This document shows, one piece after another, positions 8,652-17,841 of a stretch of DNA of 64,000 nucleotides (its first letter is position 1; each line of letters opens with the position of its first letter). The stretch comes from Acinetobacter junii CIP 64.5 (GTDB taxonomy: Bacteria; Pseudomonadota; Gammaproteobacteria; Pseudomonadales; Moraxellaceae). Location: NCBI RefSeq assembly GCF_000368765.1, contig NZ_KB849655.1:581080-645079 (forward strand), in the 5' to 3' direction. A model generated the notes under the pieces. The model made no database searches. It was not told where the DNA came from and worked only from the letters and a program-made list of their open reading frames with translations. A program made the translations under genes and the position numbers.

Positions 8652-10178
8652 ATGAGCAAAACAACTCAAGAAAATCCAGCAGTCGAGAATTCTGCTCAAG
8701 AGACTGTGTCAAATACATCAAAAGCAACTTCTACTCCAAGTAAAAGTGCTGACGCAACTCCTAAAGCAGCAAGTACGACAACTAAAACGACTCGCCCTCG
8801 TTCTACCAGTCGTAGTACAAAAAGCACTGCTTCTTCTACATCTACAAAAGTAGCACCAGCTAAAACAACCAAACCTTCTGTTCAACAGGATAAAAGCATG
8901 AGCCAAAACACTGTTCGCCGTGTTGCCATTATTGGCGGTAACCGTATTCCTTTCGCACGTTCAAACGGCGCATATTTCACTGCTTCAAACATGGATATGT
9001 TCACCGCGGCATTAAACGGCTTAGTTGAGCGTTTTAACCTACAAGGCCAACGTTTAGGTGAAGTGGTTGCAGGTGCAGTATTAAAACACAGCCGTGACTT
9101 CAACATGACTCGTGAGTGTGTTTTAAACACTCAACTTGCACCAGAAACGCCAGCTTATGACATTCAGCAAGCGTGTGGTACTGGTTTACAGGCAGCTTTC
9201 CTTGTGGCGAACAAAATCGCTCTAGGTCAAATTGAAGTAGGTATCGCTGGTGGTGTTGATACTACATCTGACGCTCCGATCGCTTTAGGTGACGGTTTAC
9301 GTAAAGCTTTGCTTGAGCTGAACATCGCTAAAACAGGTAAAGACCGCCTTAAAGCATTGAAAAAAATCAATGTTAAAGATTTGATGGATGCACCGAAAAA
9401 TGGTGAGCCACGTACAGGTCTTTCAATGGGTGACCATCAGGCAATTACTGCTCTTGAGTGGGGCATTAGCCGTGAAGATCAAGATGCTTTAGCAGCTTCT
9501 TCTCATCAAAAAATGGCAAAAGCATACGAAGAAGGTTTCTTCGATGACTTAATCACGCCATTCTTGGGTTTAAACCGTGACAACAACTTACGTGCTGACT
9601 CTACTGCTGAAAAATTAGCAAAACTAAAACCAGTTTTTGGCAAGGGCGAAGCTGCAACCATGACAGCGGGTAACTCTACTCCACTGACTGACGGTGCTTC
9701 ATGCGTACTTTTAGCTTCTGAAGAGTGGGCTAAAGCAAATGGTCATGAAGTTCTTGCTTACCTAACTTTCACTGAAACTGCTGCGGTTGATTTCGTTGGC
9801 AAGAAAGAAGGCTTATTAATGGCTCCTGCTTATGCAGTTCCACGTATGCTTGAGCGTGCTGGTCTTAAACTTCAAGACTTCGACTACTATGAAATCCACG
9901 AAGCGTTTGCATCACAAGTACTTTCTACTTTGAAAGCTTGGGAAGATGAGAAATTCTGTAAAGAGCGTTTAGGTTTAGATGCACCTTTAGGTTCAATTGA
10001 TCGTAGCAAATTAAACGTTAAAGGTTCTTCTTTAGCTGCGGGTCACCCATTCGCTGCAACTGGTGGTCGTATCATCGCCACTGCTGCGAAAATCTTAAAC
10101 CAAAAAGGTTCAGGTCGTATCTTAGTTTCGATCTGTGCTGCTGGTGGTCAAGGTGTAACTGCTATTATTGAAAAATAA
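8652..10178 (+). CDS. acetyl-CoA C-acyltransferase (thiolase, FadI-like) with Ser/Thr/Lys-rich N-terminal extension
   Basis: The thiolase core begins around residue 85 (RRVAIIGGNRIPFARSNG). It has the acylated cysteine in QQACGTGLQ, HEAFASQ, the GHPFAATGGR histidine and the C-terminal catalytic cysteine in SICAAGGQG. This is the FadI/long-chain type and catalyses reversible thiolysis of 3-ketoacyl-CoA. The first 84 residues are extra: low complexity, rich in Ser, Thr, Lys, Ala and Pro, with TTKTTRPRSTSRSTKS, like the basic tails of phasins or histone-like proteins. An internal ATG at residue 83 (MSQNTVRR) would give a normal-length enzyme. It is divergent from the fabG-maoC operon and followed by a strong terminator. 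Confidence 0.9.
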   Translation: MSKTTQENPAVENSAQETVSNTSKATSTPSKSADATPKAASTTTKTTRPRSTSRSTKSTASSTSTKVAPAKTTKPSVQQDKSMSQNTVRRVAIIGGNRIPFARSNGAYFTASNMDMFTAALNGLVERFNLQGQRLGEVVAGAVLKHSRDFNMTRECVLNTQLAPETPAYDIQQACGTGLQAAFLVANKIALGQIEVGIAGGVDTTSDAPIALGDGLRKALLELNIAKTGKDRLKALKKINVKDLMDAPKNGEPRTGLSMGDHQAITALEWGISREDQDALAASSHQKMAKAYEEGFFDDLITPFLGLNRDNNLRADSTAEKLAKLKPVFGKGEAATMTAGNSTPLTDGASCVLLASEEWAKANGHEVLAYLTFTETAAVDFVGKKEGLLMAPAYAVPRMLERAGLKLQDFDYYEIHEAFASQVLSTLKAWEDEKFCKERLGLDAPLGSIDRSKLNVKGSSLAAGHPFAATGGRIIATAAKILNQKGSGRILVSICAAGGQGVTAIIEK

Positions 10179-10194
10179 TTGCTAGATTACCCAC

Positions 10195-10227
10195 AAAAAA
10201 GCTGAATCATCTGATTCAGCTTTTTTT
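10195..10227 (+). terminator. intrinsic terminator after the thiolase gene
   Basis: Perfect stem GCTGAATCA / TGATTCAGC with a tiny loop, flanked by A6 and T7, so it can act on both strands. Confidence 0.93.
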
Positions 10228-10255
10228 ATACTACTATTCATAAGGACATATTGGC

Positions 10256-10609
10256 TTATCTTGATCTTTGAAATTTCACATAATAATCATTCAAAACTTT
10301 GATCATTTCTTTGAACTCTTTGAGATTTTCTTCTGTATTCCCCAAGCGTTCTACAAAACGTTGCGAATAAATTTCTAAATCAATTTTTTCATTTATCTGT
10401 GGACTGATTTCAAACAACTTTGCCAAATCATCAAAGTGATCTAATTTTCGATTTGAAAAATACTCCAGACGAAAACCCAATTCATTCAGTTTTATACCCT
10501 TCAATATAACACCATGCTCCTTATCAAAGGCTAAAGCATGCTCTTTCAAAAACAATTGTTCTGGTGTCTCTTTTGAGCTTTTGAATAAACTAGATAACTG
10601 ACTGAACAT
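10256..10609 (-). CDS. hypothetical protein, 117 residues
   Basis: I do not recognise this protein. It is a soluble, charged, mostly helical sequence with no signal peptide or membrane segment: MFSQLSSLFKSSKETPEQL at the start, then alternating basic and acidic helices and a KEFKEMIKVLNDYYVKF C-terminus. It stands alone between two terminators, with a weak ribosome site. Codon use looks like that of its neighbours, so it is probably a real lineage-specific gene of unknown role. Confidence 0.65.
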   Translation of the reverse strand: MFSQLSSLFKSSKETPEQLFLKEHALAFDKEHGVILKGIKLNELGFRLEYFSNRKLDHFDDLAKLFEISPQINEKIDLEIYSQRFVERLGNTEENLKEFKEMIKVLNDYYVKFQRSR

Positions 10610-10682
10610 TAGTTGATCACATCACAATATTAACTAAAGTATTTAACCTGCAAAACAATCATGAGTGCAACAACCAAATGAT

Positions 10683-10712
10683 AAAAAAAGCACCTTCTTG
10701 AAGGTGCTTTTT
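10683..10712 (-). terminator. intrinsic terminator of the oxidoreductase-rraA-GST operon
   Basis: Stem AGCACCTTC / GAAGGTGCT with A- and T-runs on both sides; placed just behind the stop of the leftward GST-like gene. Confidence 0.92.
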
Positions 10713-10718
10713 CAATAT

Positions 10719-11507
10719 TTATTGTCCGTACTGTTTCTTTAGATACTCAACAATTTTAGCTGACTCAAACATTTTCACACCCGTGTTCGGATCAACCAAA
10801 TATGGAACCTGAATATCACGCCCCATGATTTCAACAGTCTTTTCACGCTTACCATTTGGTAGTGGAATATATTTTCCTGGTTTTAAACGCAAAATCGCAG
10901 GACCCATATCTTGCCAACGCTCTTTCGGCACATTGTGCAACACATAAGGTAATTCTAATTCACATAATACTTCACGGACTAAACGCGTATACGGACTAGC
11001 CTCAAAACTCCATAGCTCTAAAAGCTCCGTTGGCGCTGGGCGATTAATAATTTTCTTATTAATCCAAACACCACGAGCTGCATTTGCAACAGTAGCCAAA
11101 GTCGAAACATACGGTAATTTAGGATAATGACTATATTTTTTTGGAGTTTGTCCCGTTTTTCCATAATGCTTAAATAAATGATGAATAATGTCTTGTGATT
11201 CGTATAACTGATCACCTGTATTTTCATCAATTAAAAATGGAAACTGCTTTTTCCCACCTTTTTGCTTTACGATTTGACGGTATTTTTCACCACCTTTCGG
11301 ACATGGATAGATTTCAACATCCAAATTCAGAAGCGTAATAACTTCACGAACACGTCGGCAAAATGGTGAACCTTCAAATTCATATAGCTTGATTGGTTTT
11401 TCAGGCTGATTCGGAAATGGTGTTCCTGACACACCACGCCCACCTTCGATAAGTGTTGCAGCTACTGATTGTAAAACTTTAAACTGATGGCTCACCATTT
11501 TAAGCAT
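10719..11507 (-). CDS. protein with two tandem GST N-terminal (thioredoxin-fold) domains
   Basis: A 262-residue protein with an internal duplication. The first unit has LYEFEGSPFCRRVREVI and the second has LWSFEASPYTRLVREVL, each followed by a cis-Pro loop (QFPFLIDENTG and QVPYLVDPNTG) and an ESxxIxxYL helix. Unlike canonical glutathione S-transferases it seems to lack an all-helical C-terminal domain and instead has two thioredoxin-like folds, a form seen in plant and bacterial GST_N repeat proteins. The second unit has Thr in place of Cys. It is the last gene of a tight operon after rraA (12 bp gap). A redox or glutathione-binding role is inferred. Confidence 0.82.
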   Translation of the reverse strand: MLKMVSHQFKVLQSVAATLIEGGRGVSGTPFPNQPEKPIKLYEFEGSPFCRRVREVITLLNLDVEIYPCPKGGEKYRQIVKQKGGKKQFPFLIDENTGDQLYESQDIIHHLFKHYGKTGQTPKKYSHYPKLPYVSTLATVANAARGVWINKKIINRPAPTELLELWSFEASPYTRLVREVLCELELPYVLHNVPKERWQDMGPAILRLKPGKYIPLPNGKREKTVEIMGRDIQVPYLVDPNTGVKMFESAKIVEYLKKQYGQ

Positions 11508-11519
11508 ACTGTTATCCTT

Positions 11520-12032
11520 TTAGCAGTCGACTAGTTTTTCTTTGGCAATCACAATTCCGTTATTATCTGCATAGATATAATCGCCAGAATTGATGGTCAC
11601 ACCACCAAAATACAATGTGATGTCTACTTCTCCTATGCCTTTACGATTACTTTTTTGCGGTATTGCAGCCAATGCATGCACACCCAAGTCTAATTCCGCA
11701 ATTGCATCGACATCACGTACACAACCATAAATTACCACCCCATTCCAATGGTTTTTTACAGCCGAATCAGCAATTAAGTCCCCCATCAAAGCACAACGCA
11801 TTGATGCACCACCATCAACAACCAAGACTTTACCCGTACCATCGGTCGCTAAAAGTTCTTTAACACGAGAGTTATCTTCATAACATTTAACGGTAACGAT
11901 CTGACCACCAAACGTCTTACGTGCGCCGTAGCTCTTAAAAAATTTACCATCCATGCAAGGTGTTACAACTTGCAACTCTTTATCTGGATTATCATCTAAT
12001 AGGTCACAGGTAACGAAAGATACTGTTGTCAC
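11520..12032 (-). CDS. rraA: RraA family protein (ribonuclease E activity regulator / aldolase-like fold)
   Basis: 170 residues, the normal RraA length. Recognisable features are FVTCDLLDDNP near the start, GGQIVTVKCYEDN, VLVVDGGASMRCALMGD, the VVIYGCVRDVDAI loop and the terminal YIYADNNGIVI. In E. coli RraA binds RNase E and masks its RNA-binding region; family members may instead act as 4-hydroxy-4-methyl-2-oxoglutarate aldolases, and the G-x20-R-D motif needed for that is present (GCVRD). It sits 12 bp from genes on either side in one leftward operon. Confidence 0.92.
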   Translation of the reverse strand: MTTVSFVTCDLLDDNPDKELQVVTPCMDGKFFKSYGARKTFGGQIVTVKCYEDNSRVKELLATDGTGKVLVVDGGASMRCALMGDLIADSAVKNHWNGVVIYGCVRDVDAIAELDLGVHALAAIPQKSNRKGIGEVDITLYFGGVTINSGDYIYADNNGIVIAKEKLVDC

Positions 12033-12044
12033 AAAAGTTCTCCT

Positions 12045-12725
12045 TTATTGGGTCTGCTGAATCGCTAAATTATCATATAATTTAAATGCTGCTGATTGTG
12101 TTTGAGCTGCAATCACCATAGTATGCGCCAATTGTTCTGCACTGATAGGCTTATATTTAAACGGTTTAGTCCACGTTTTTTCTACAAGCTTAAACAGTGT
12201 TTGCGCTGTATCTTCCAATAAACGAACTTCGCTGCGTTTTCCAATCAACAAAGAAGGCTGAAAGATCGATAACTTATAAATTGACAATTTTTTCAAATAA
12301 TCTTCTAACTGACCTTTTACCTTATTGTAAAAAATCGGCGAATTAGCATTCGCTCCAAGCGCACTAACAATTAACAGATGAATGTTTTTATCTTGAATTA
12401 AATCTGCAAAATGCGCATTAATTTCATAATCAATTGCATAAAATTTATCTTTAGAACCAGCCTGTTTGATCGTACTTCCCAAACAGCTAAAAGCATGGGT
12501 AAAACCATTTACATCTTCGTCATTAAGTAATAAAAAATCTTCAAGAACGAACTGCGTCACTTTAGTATAAGCATCTAATTTATCAGTTTTTTTACGAACA
12601 ACCACCGTGATTGATTCAAAGTCATCAGACGATTGTAATTGTTCAATCAAAGCCAAACCGACTAAACCTGTCGCACCAATAATAATTGCCTTCTTCGCAC
12701 CTATTTTCATTTTTATTTCGCTCAA
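12045..12725 (-). CDS. NAD(P)-binding atypical short-chain oxidoreductase (HTATIP2/YbjT-like)
   Basis: A Rossmann-fold protein of 226 residues with the dinucleotide motif IIGATGLVGLAL, then FSCLGSTIKQAGSKDKFYAIDYE and LIVSALGANANS, which match the HTATIP2/Oxidored group of extended SDRs. These proteins often lack clear catalytic activity, and the substrate is unknown. It is the first gene of an operon with rraA and a GST-repeat protein, and diverges from rpsT. Confidence 0.83.
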   Translation of the reverse strand: MSEIKMKIGAKKAIIIGATGLVGLALIEQLQSSDDFESITVVVRKKTDKLDAYTKVTQFVLEDFLLLNDEDVNGFTHAFSCLGSTIKQAGSKDKFYAIDYEINAHFADLIQDKNIHLLIVSALGANANSPIFYNKVKGQLEDYLKKLSIYKLSIFQPSLLIGKRSEVRLLEDTAQTLFKLVEKTWTKPFKYKPISAEQLAHTMVIAAQTQSAAFKLYDNLAIQQTQ

Positions 12726-12923
12726 GTTATCACTTGGACTAATGTAACGTTTTCTTGCAAGATAATCACCTGTTAAATGTACTTAAAAGTATCACAAGGC
12801 TTGACTTCGGGGCGTAGTTTCCTCAAAATATGGCACTTGTTTACGGGCTGGTGAATGTTGCTAATATTTTATTGGTTTTAACTTCAGCCCGCCCAGACCA
12901 ACTTATTTTCAAGGAGTGCACGA

Positions 12924-13190
12924 GTGGCAAACTCTGCTCAAGCTAAAAAACGTGCTCGTCAAAACGTTAAAGCACGTAAACACAACGCAAGCTTGCGTTC
13001 TATGGTTCGTACTTACATCAAACGTACTGTAAATGCGATCGCTGCTGGTGATTATGCTGTAGCTTCTGAAGCTTACAAAACAGCTGTACCTGTAATCGAC
13101 CGTATGGCTGACAAAGGCATCATCCACAAAAATAAAGCTGCTCGTCACAAGAGCCGCTTAAACGCTCAAATTAAAGCATTAGCTAACTAA
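12924..13190 (+). CDS. rpsT: 30S ribosomal protein S20
   Basis: 88-residue basic ribosomal protein that binds the 5' domain of 16S r[23 protein letters not shown] is the classic S20 N-terminus, followed by helices with [20 protein letters not shown] and [11 protein letters not shown]. It starts at GTG with AAGGAG upstream. A non-AUG start is notable because E. coli rpsT also uses one (UUG), where it takes part in autogenous control. It is monocistronic, with its own terminator. Confidence 0.97.
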   Translation: MANSAQAKKRARQNVKARKHNASLRSMVRTYIKRTVNAIAAGDYAVASEAYKTAVPVIDRMADKGIIHKNKAARHKSRLNAQIKALAN

Positions 13191-13202
13191 TTTGTTGCAC
13201 AT

Positions 13203-13231
13203 AAAAAAGCCCGATTTTCGGGCTTTTTTAT
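13203..13231 (+). terminator. intrinsic terminator after rpsT
   Basis: GCCCGA-TTT-TCGGGC stem with A6 before and T6 after it. Confidence 0.93.
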
Positions 13232-13300
13232 TGTCTCTTGATTTTCAAATTTTATCATAATAGAAAGAGGCAGAGCTACCACCCCTTTCTTATGTATAAG

Positions 13301-16000
13301 CTATTCGTTTAATCCAAATACTTTTGTCGTTAATACTAAATTCTTAGCCGTTAGACCTGAAAGAATCAAACTATTATTAGCAGTTGGAATCGTCCATTTC
13401 TGGTTAGCTCCTCCTGTGCAACGATAGCGAATTAAGCGTGCACGATTATTCGTCAGATAACCACCCTCCAAATCAAAGCATTGATTAGCCTGCTTAATCG
13501 CTTGAGCACTCATGTCGGTAGTCCAAACTTGATTAGTTTGATTGTTATTACAAGGCTGTAAATTAATTACATTACCCGAAGTAGTTGCTAAGCATTGATC
13601 TATATATTTTTTGCTGTGAATTTTTCCTAATGCATCGTAAACCCATTTTTCTGAGTCATCGCCTATACAACCAGAAGCACCACTAATAAATGCATTGAAT
13701 TGACCATTTTCAAGTTTTTCAGCTTTTAAACAATTTGTTCGATTCATTAAACTCATCGCAGAACCCAAATTAAAATCACTTTTCAGTTCGAGCTTATCTA
13801 GGAAAACATGAAAAGCGTTAACTGCATCAGCATTTAGATTCACTAAATCAGAGCGATATACATTCATCCAGCGATTCAAACGATACAGCGTGTTTTGCTG
13901 TTGGGTATAACGATTCATTTCGTTCTGCGCTGCAATCGAAAGCTGATCTTTGAATTTTTGATATGAATCGAACAACAATTTATTATCAGCTGACAAATTC
14001 ACCACGGGTCTTGTAGCATTTTCCAAAAGAGCTTGCTCAAGTACTGGAAGTTCAATTTGTTTTAATGCTGAATACCCAACATTTTTACCAATTTCTGCAT
14101 AAGGTGAAATTTGTACATTGTTTGCTGGAATCATTATTGTTGAAAGTAAAACTGCTTTTTGATTGGCTTTTCTACAATACAAATCTACTTGCTGTGGTGA
14201 TTCACTTTGAGCCACATTAATATGGAACTTATTGGCATTACTATTCGTATTCATACGTTGAGGTGCTAGAGCAATATTTTGCTCATTTGATGCAAATCGA
14301 ATATTTAACCAACAACTTGCCGTAGAATCATTTGGATTGATTTGAGGCAAGTTAAACACATTACCCCAATTCCCTCTTGCAGCTGGATAAATTAAACCCA
14401 CTTGATTTACAGGATCATATCCACCCAGAATCGTATAAACAGGAACACCGAATAATCTTGGCTTTAAGTAATTTCCATCAGCTGAGTCATACCAAACATT
14501 TCCAGAGTTCGGTACTTTGGGCTGTGCAACTTCCATAGCTCGTGTTGTAGCATTCCACTTTTTATAACCAGTTGGTGAGTTTTTATCCCAGACATAACGA
14601 TCAAAGGCAGGTTGAATCTTGAGATACGTGCTATAGCCTGTGTAATGTGTATATTTCGAAATCGAACTCGCAGTCGAACCACCAGACATCGCATCCCAAC
14701 CATAAGCATACTTATTTAAAAAGTTTGGAACGCCATTACTACCATCTCCAAGATTTGTCGATGTCCAATTGAGATTACCACGCATTTTATTTCTAAAGGC
14801 GATATATCCCCAGCCACTATCTGCATGATGTGCAGCCCAAAACATATTATTATTCACGGAACCAGGATAATGTCCCAAACCATAGTGATGTCCAATCTCA
14901 TGACTAAACTCATTACCTACAGAGTCAATCAGTGTTAGCATTCGATTACCACCACTCAAACCATGCGTGACGTCACCATTACTGTATTTACCGCGAGCAT
15001 GATGTGTAACTACACTTTGTGTCAGTTGAGGCTGTTCTTGACTCGCCATAGAGGCACTGGTAATTCCCCAATTTGCTAGATTAATACCTACCCCAAATGT
15101 TGACTTTGCCGTATTTTCGCGCATATCACCACTATAGACATCACCAGTCGTTACACTGGCAGCATCATAAATTACCCCTCTAGCAACCATGACTTTATCG
15201 AGTTTTAAATCGTCATATTAGGTGACAATCATTCGAGCAGCTGGAATAGTCTGAAAATAATCTGTTCCTGCTTTTGCTGATTCTAACAGCATATAGTGAC
15301 CGTTAGACTGAGGTGGATCGGTAAGTAATCCCAAACGAATATTTTGCACAACTAACTCACCTGGAGCGGCAAAATCAATATCTATCTCTGCTAAGTCACC
15401 ACTACGATTAGTTAAGGGATCAATAATTCGAATATGCAAACCAGCTTTAACTTCATTCCAATTCAAAGCAGTGCTCCAAGCACGTTTTGAATAGTTCACC
15501 TGTGGTCGTCCATCATTATTTGATTGATCAGATGCAGCCAAACGAGATGGATCATCTAAATCTACCGTTCTCAGCAATTGATTACCCTGATAAATTTCAG
15601 CTTTTAAAGATTGAATATTCCCCATCTCGATTAATGGTGTCACTAATAAAAGTGCCTCTTTCTCAGAGGTTAAACGAGGCATGTAATCTTTTTCATTATT
15701 TTTTGGATTAACCACATGACTTTGAGCAAATTGAATCATAGCTGAAAAGCTTCCATTCAAATCATTCCTCAAAGTACGAGCTAAACCTAATTTATCGTAA
15801 TCATAAAAACCAAGAACCGTATCATCGATAACATCTTTTGCTGGCTCAGGGTATTTTTCAGAAAAAGATGGATGAGAATCACCCGAACTTCCTGACCCCA
15901 TATTACTTTCTGTTGATGAAGCACCACCACTTCCGCCGCCACAAGCACTTAACATTGCTGCAAGAACAGATAATGACAAATATTTAAGTTTTAAACACAT
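13301..16000 (-). pseudogene. StcE-like M66 zinc metalloprotease lipoprotein with C-terminal ricin-type lectin, split by an in-frame TAA
   Basis: Translation from ATG 16000 (upstream GGGGGAAA) gives a lipoprotein signal ending in the lipobox LSAC followed by a Gly/Ser linker. After about 260 residues a TAA at 15218-15220 interrupts the frame, and the same frame continues to 13301, about 899 codons in all. The stop falls just after YFQTIPAARMIVT, a segment that matches the conserved lead-in to the StcE catalytic domain. Downstream lie SHEIGHHYGLGH (zinc-binding HExxHxxxxxH, near residue 367), a WD-rich metallopeptidase domain, and two ricin-B-like repeats with NQVW and NQKW near the C-terminus. 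Such proteases cleave glycoproteins and usually leave by type II secretion. Reinitiation at ATG 15190 would make a cytoplasmic catalytic fragment without the signal. It may be a pseudogene, a read-through gene or a sequencing error. Confidence 0.82.
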
Positions 16001-16187
16001 CACATTTCCCCCAATAAACCGTAATAAATTATCAATAAAGATAAGTTTACGATTATTAATTAATATTAATAAAATCATGCATTTAAAAATAATATCATCT
16101 TTACTAAAAGATAAAAAATATAAATTTAGGATATCGTAAAATATCTAAAGATTTAGTTATCGCGATCTAGTCGGCTCTAAGGGTTAG

Positions 16188-16919
16188 TTATTTTTCTTTA
16201 AAATCTTTAATTAATAATTCTTGTTTTTGACCACGCCAAATCCATTTTAACTTGCTATTTGCAAAATCCTCACCCTCAAACCAAACAAATAATCCCTCCA
16301 TCATATCTGGCCAGTCTGATTGTTGAATTTCTGTTTGACCTGAAATGACAGCTACAATTGCAGCCAAAATAGTGTCATGACTAACAGCAATACTTAAACC
16401 ATTTTGATGTGTTGGATGTGTGTGATAAAGCAACTCAAGTACATCAAATACACCTGTAATAGGGTGTTTCATGCCAGGCAAAGCATTATTCACAAAACTA
16501 TTGATAAACCCCAATGCACCCTGTTTACGAAAATATGGTGCAGCTTGTTGAATGTCTAATACAAAACTACCTGGCTCAACCAATAATCGCTGTTCAACAA
16601 TCTCTATCGTATGAGTGTTTTCACCCTTACGTAACTGATCAGCACCTTCTATCATTAAGGCTGCCGTATCAACACATCGTTGGATAGGACTAGAAATACA
16701 GTGATGTATAGCTCGATCTGTATTTTGTATGAGATATTGCCCCCAAGCATATGCAAGCTCTCGCCCTTGCTCAGTCAACTGCAAATCATAACCAGCAAAT
16801 CCCTGTCCATTGACAAGTTCTCGTAATGAATGACGTGTAAATAAGGTGACTGGCGTTGAAGTGTCTGGCAATAAATCCACAGCTTCAAACATACTTTTAG
16901 GCAATAAATGTAGCGCCAT
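16188..16919 (-). CDS. histidine phosphatase superfamily protein
   Basis: 243 residues with the RHG-type motif as TLFTRHSLRE, the SSPIQRCVDTA segment that follows the second arginine, and the second catalytic histidine in AVSHDTILAAIV. These residues form the phosphohistidine catalytic core shared by phosphoglycerate mutases and acid phosphatases; the substrate is not evident. The final residues are basic and hydrophilic. It stands alone, leftward, downstream of cysQ with a 53-bp gap, so joint transcription with cysQ is possible. Confidence 0.85.
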   Translation of the reverse strand: MALHLLPKSMFEAVDLLPDTSTPVTLFTRHSLRELVNGQGFAGYDLQLTEQGRELAYAWGQYLIQNTDRAIHHCISSPIQRCVDTAALMIEGADQLRKGENTHTIEIVEQRLLVEPGSFVLDIQQAAPYFRKQGALGFINSFVNNALPGMKHPITGVFDVLELLYHTHPTHQNGLSIAVSHDTILAAIVAVISGQTEIQQSDWPDMMEGLFVWFEGEDFANSKLKWIWRGQKQELLIKDFKEK

Positions 16920-16972
16920 AATATTTATGTAATATAAAAATTTAACCCACTATAACATGGGTAATATAACTC

Positions 16973-17830
16973 TCAATCTAAAATCCCAGAATGCTGTAAT
17001 GCTTCATATGCAATTTTTTTGCAGTACTGATCTTTAAATGCGATAAAGCCACCATTAAGAACAGTATCTCGCTGATTATACAAAAATGGCTTAGCTTCTA
17101 GAGTCAGTAGACCACCGCCAATACTTTCTAATAATGATTGACCTGAGCTCGTATCCCATTCCGATGTTGGATGAAACCGTGGATAAATATCAATATCACC
17201 TTCAAGCATCATACAAAACTTATAGGCACTACCAGCTTCACGTCGCTCAACAGCACGATGTTTGAGTAATGGTTGAATAAAATTTTGATATTTAGGATTT
17301 TTACTGTTGTGACTTAATCCAATTTGGAGAGGCGTACTTAAGTCATGTTCTTCTATTTTGTATTGAAACCATTCATTACGGCTAAAACTGTATTTATAAG
17401 GAAGTTGATTGCGATAACCGATATACATGACCTGTTCACAAGGCACTGCAATAATCGCAAAAGTTGTCTGATGGTCTTCGATCAAACTTAAATTAGTCGT
17501 AAATTCATCACGCTCATGTATAAACTCTTTCGTTCCATCTAGTGGATCAAGCATCCAACATTTTTTCCATGACTTCCGCTCAGAATAATCACTCTCTTCA
17601 GATAAGACAGGTAATTGCGGTGTTATCGTTGCCAAATGCTTGAGTAGAAAATGATTTACCTTTAGATCAGCTTGAGTCACAGGAGAATCATCACTTTTTT
17701 CCTGAATATTAAACTCGCAACCAGCACAATAACTTTGGTATTCTTCCAACAATATTTGACTAGCCTGCGCCATAATTGGAACAAGTTGCATAATCAAGTC
17801 ATCTTGTGGAGCGAGCGTTTTTATAAACAT
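16973..17830 (-). CDS. cysQ: 3'(2'),5'-bisphosphate nucleotidase CysQ
   Basis: Member of the inositol monophosphatase fold; dephosphorylates 3'-phosphoadenosine 5'-phosphate made in sulfate assimilation and helps recycle it. Signature motifs are visible in order: SPVTQADLKVN, PVLSEES, WMLDPLDGTKEFIHERDEFT (metal-binding DPxDGT) and EWDTSSGQSLLESIGG. At 285 residues it is slightly longer than E. coli CysQ owing to a short N-terminal extension. It diverges from yrfG with only 11 bp between the start codons, so each gene's promoter must lie within the other's coding region or they use overlapping leaderless signals. Confidence 0.92.
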   Translation of the reverse strand: MFIKTLAPQDDLIMQLVPIMAQASQILLEEYQSYCAGCEFNIQEKSDDSPVTQADLKVNHFLLKHLATITPQLPVLSEESDYSERKSWKKCWMLDPLDGTKEFIHERDEFTTNLSLIEDHQTTFAIIAVPCEQVMYIGYRNQLPYKYSFSRNEWFQYKIEEHDLSTPLQIGLSHNSKNPKYQNFIQPLLKHRAVERREAGSAYKFCMMLEGDIDIYPRFHPTSEWDTSSGQSLLESIGGGLLTLEAKPFLYNQRDTVLNGGFIAFKDQYCKKIAYEALQHSGILD

Positions 17831-17841
17831 AGACCAACCTT

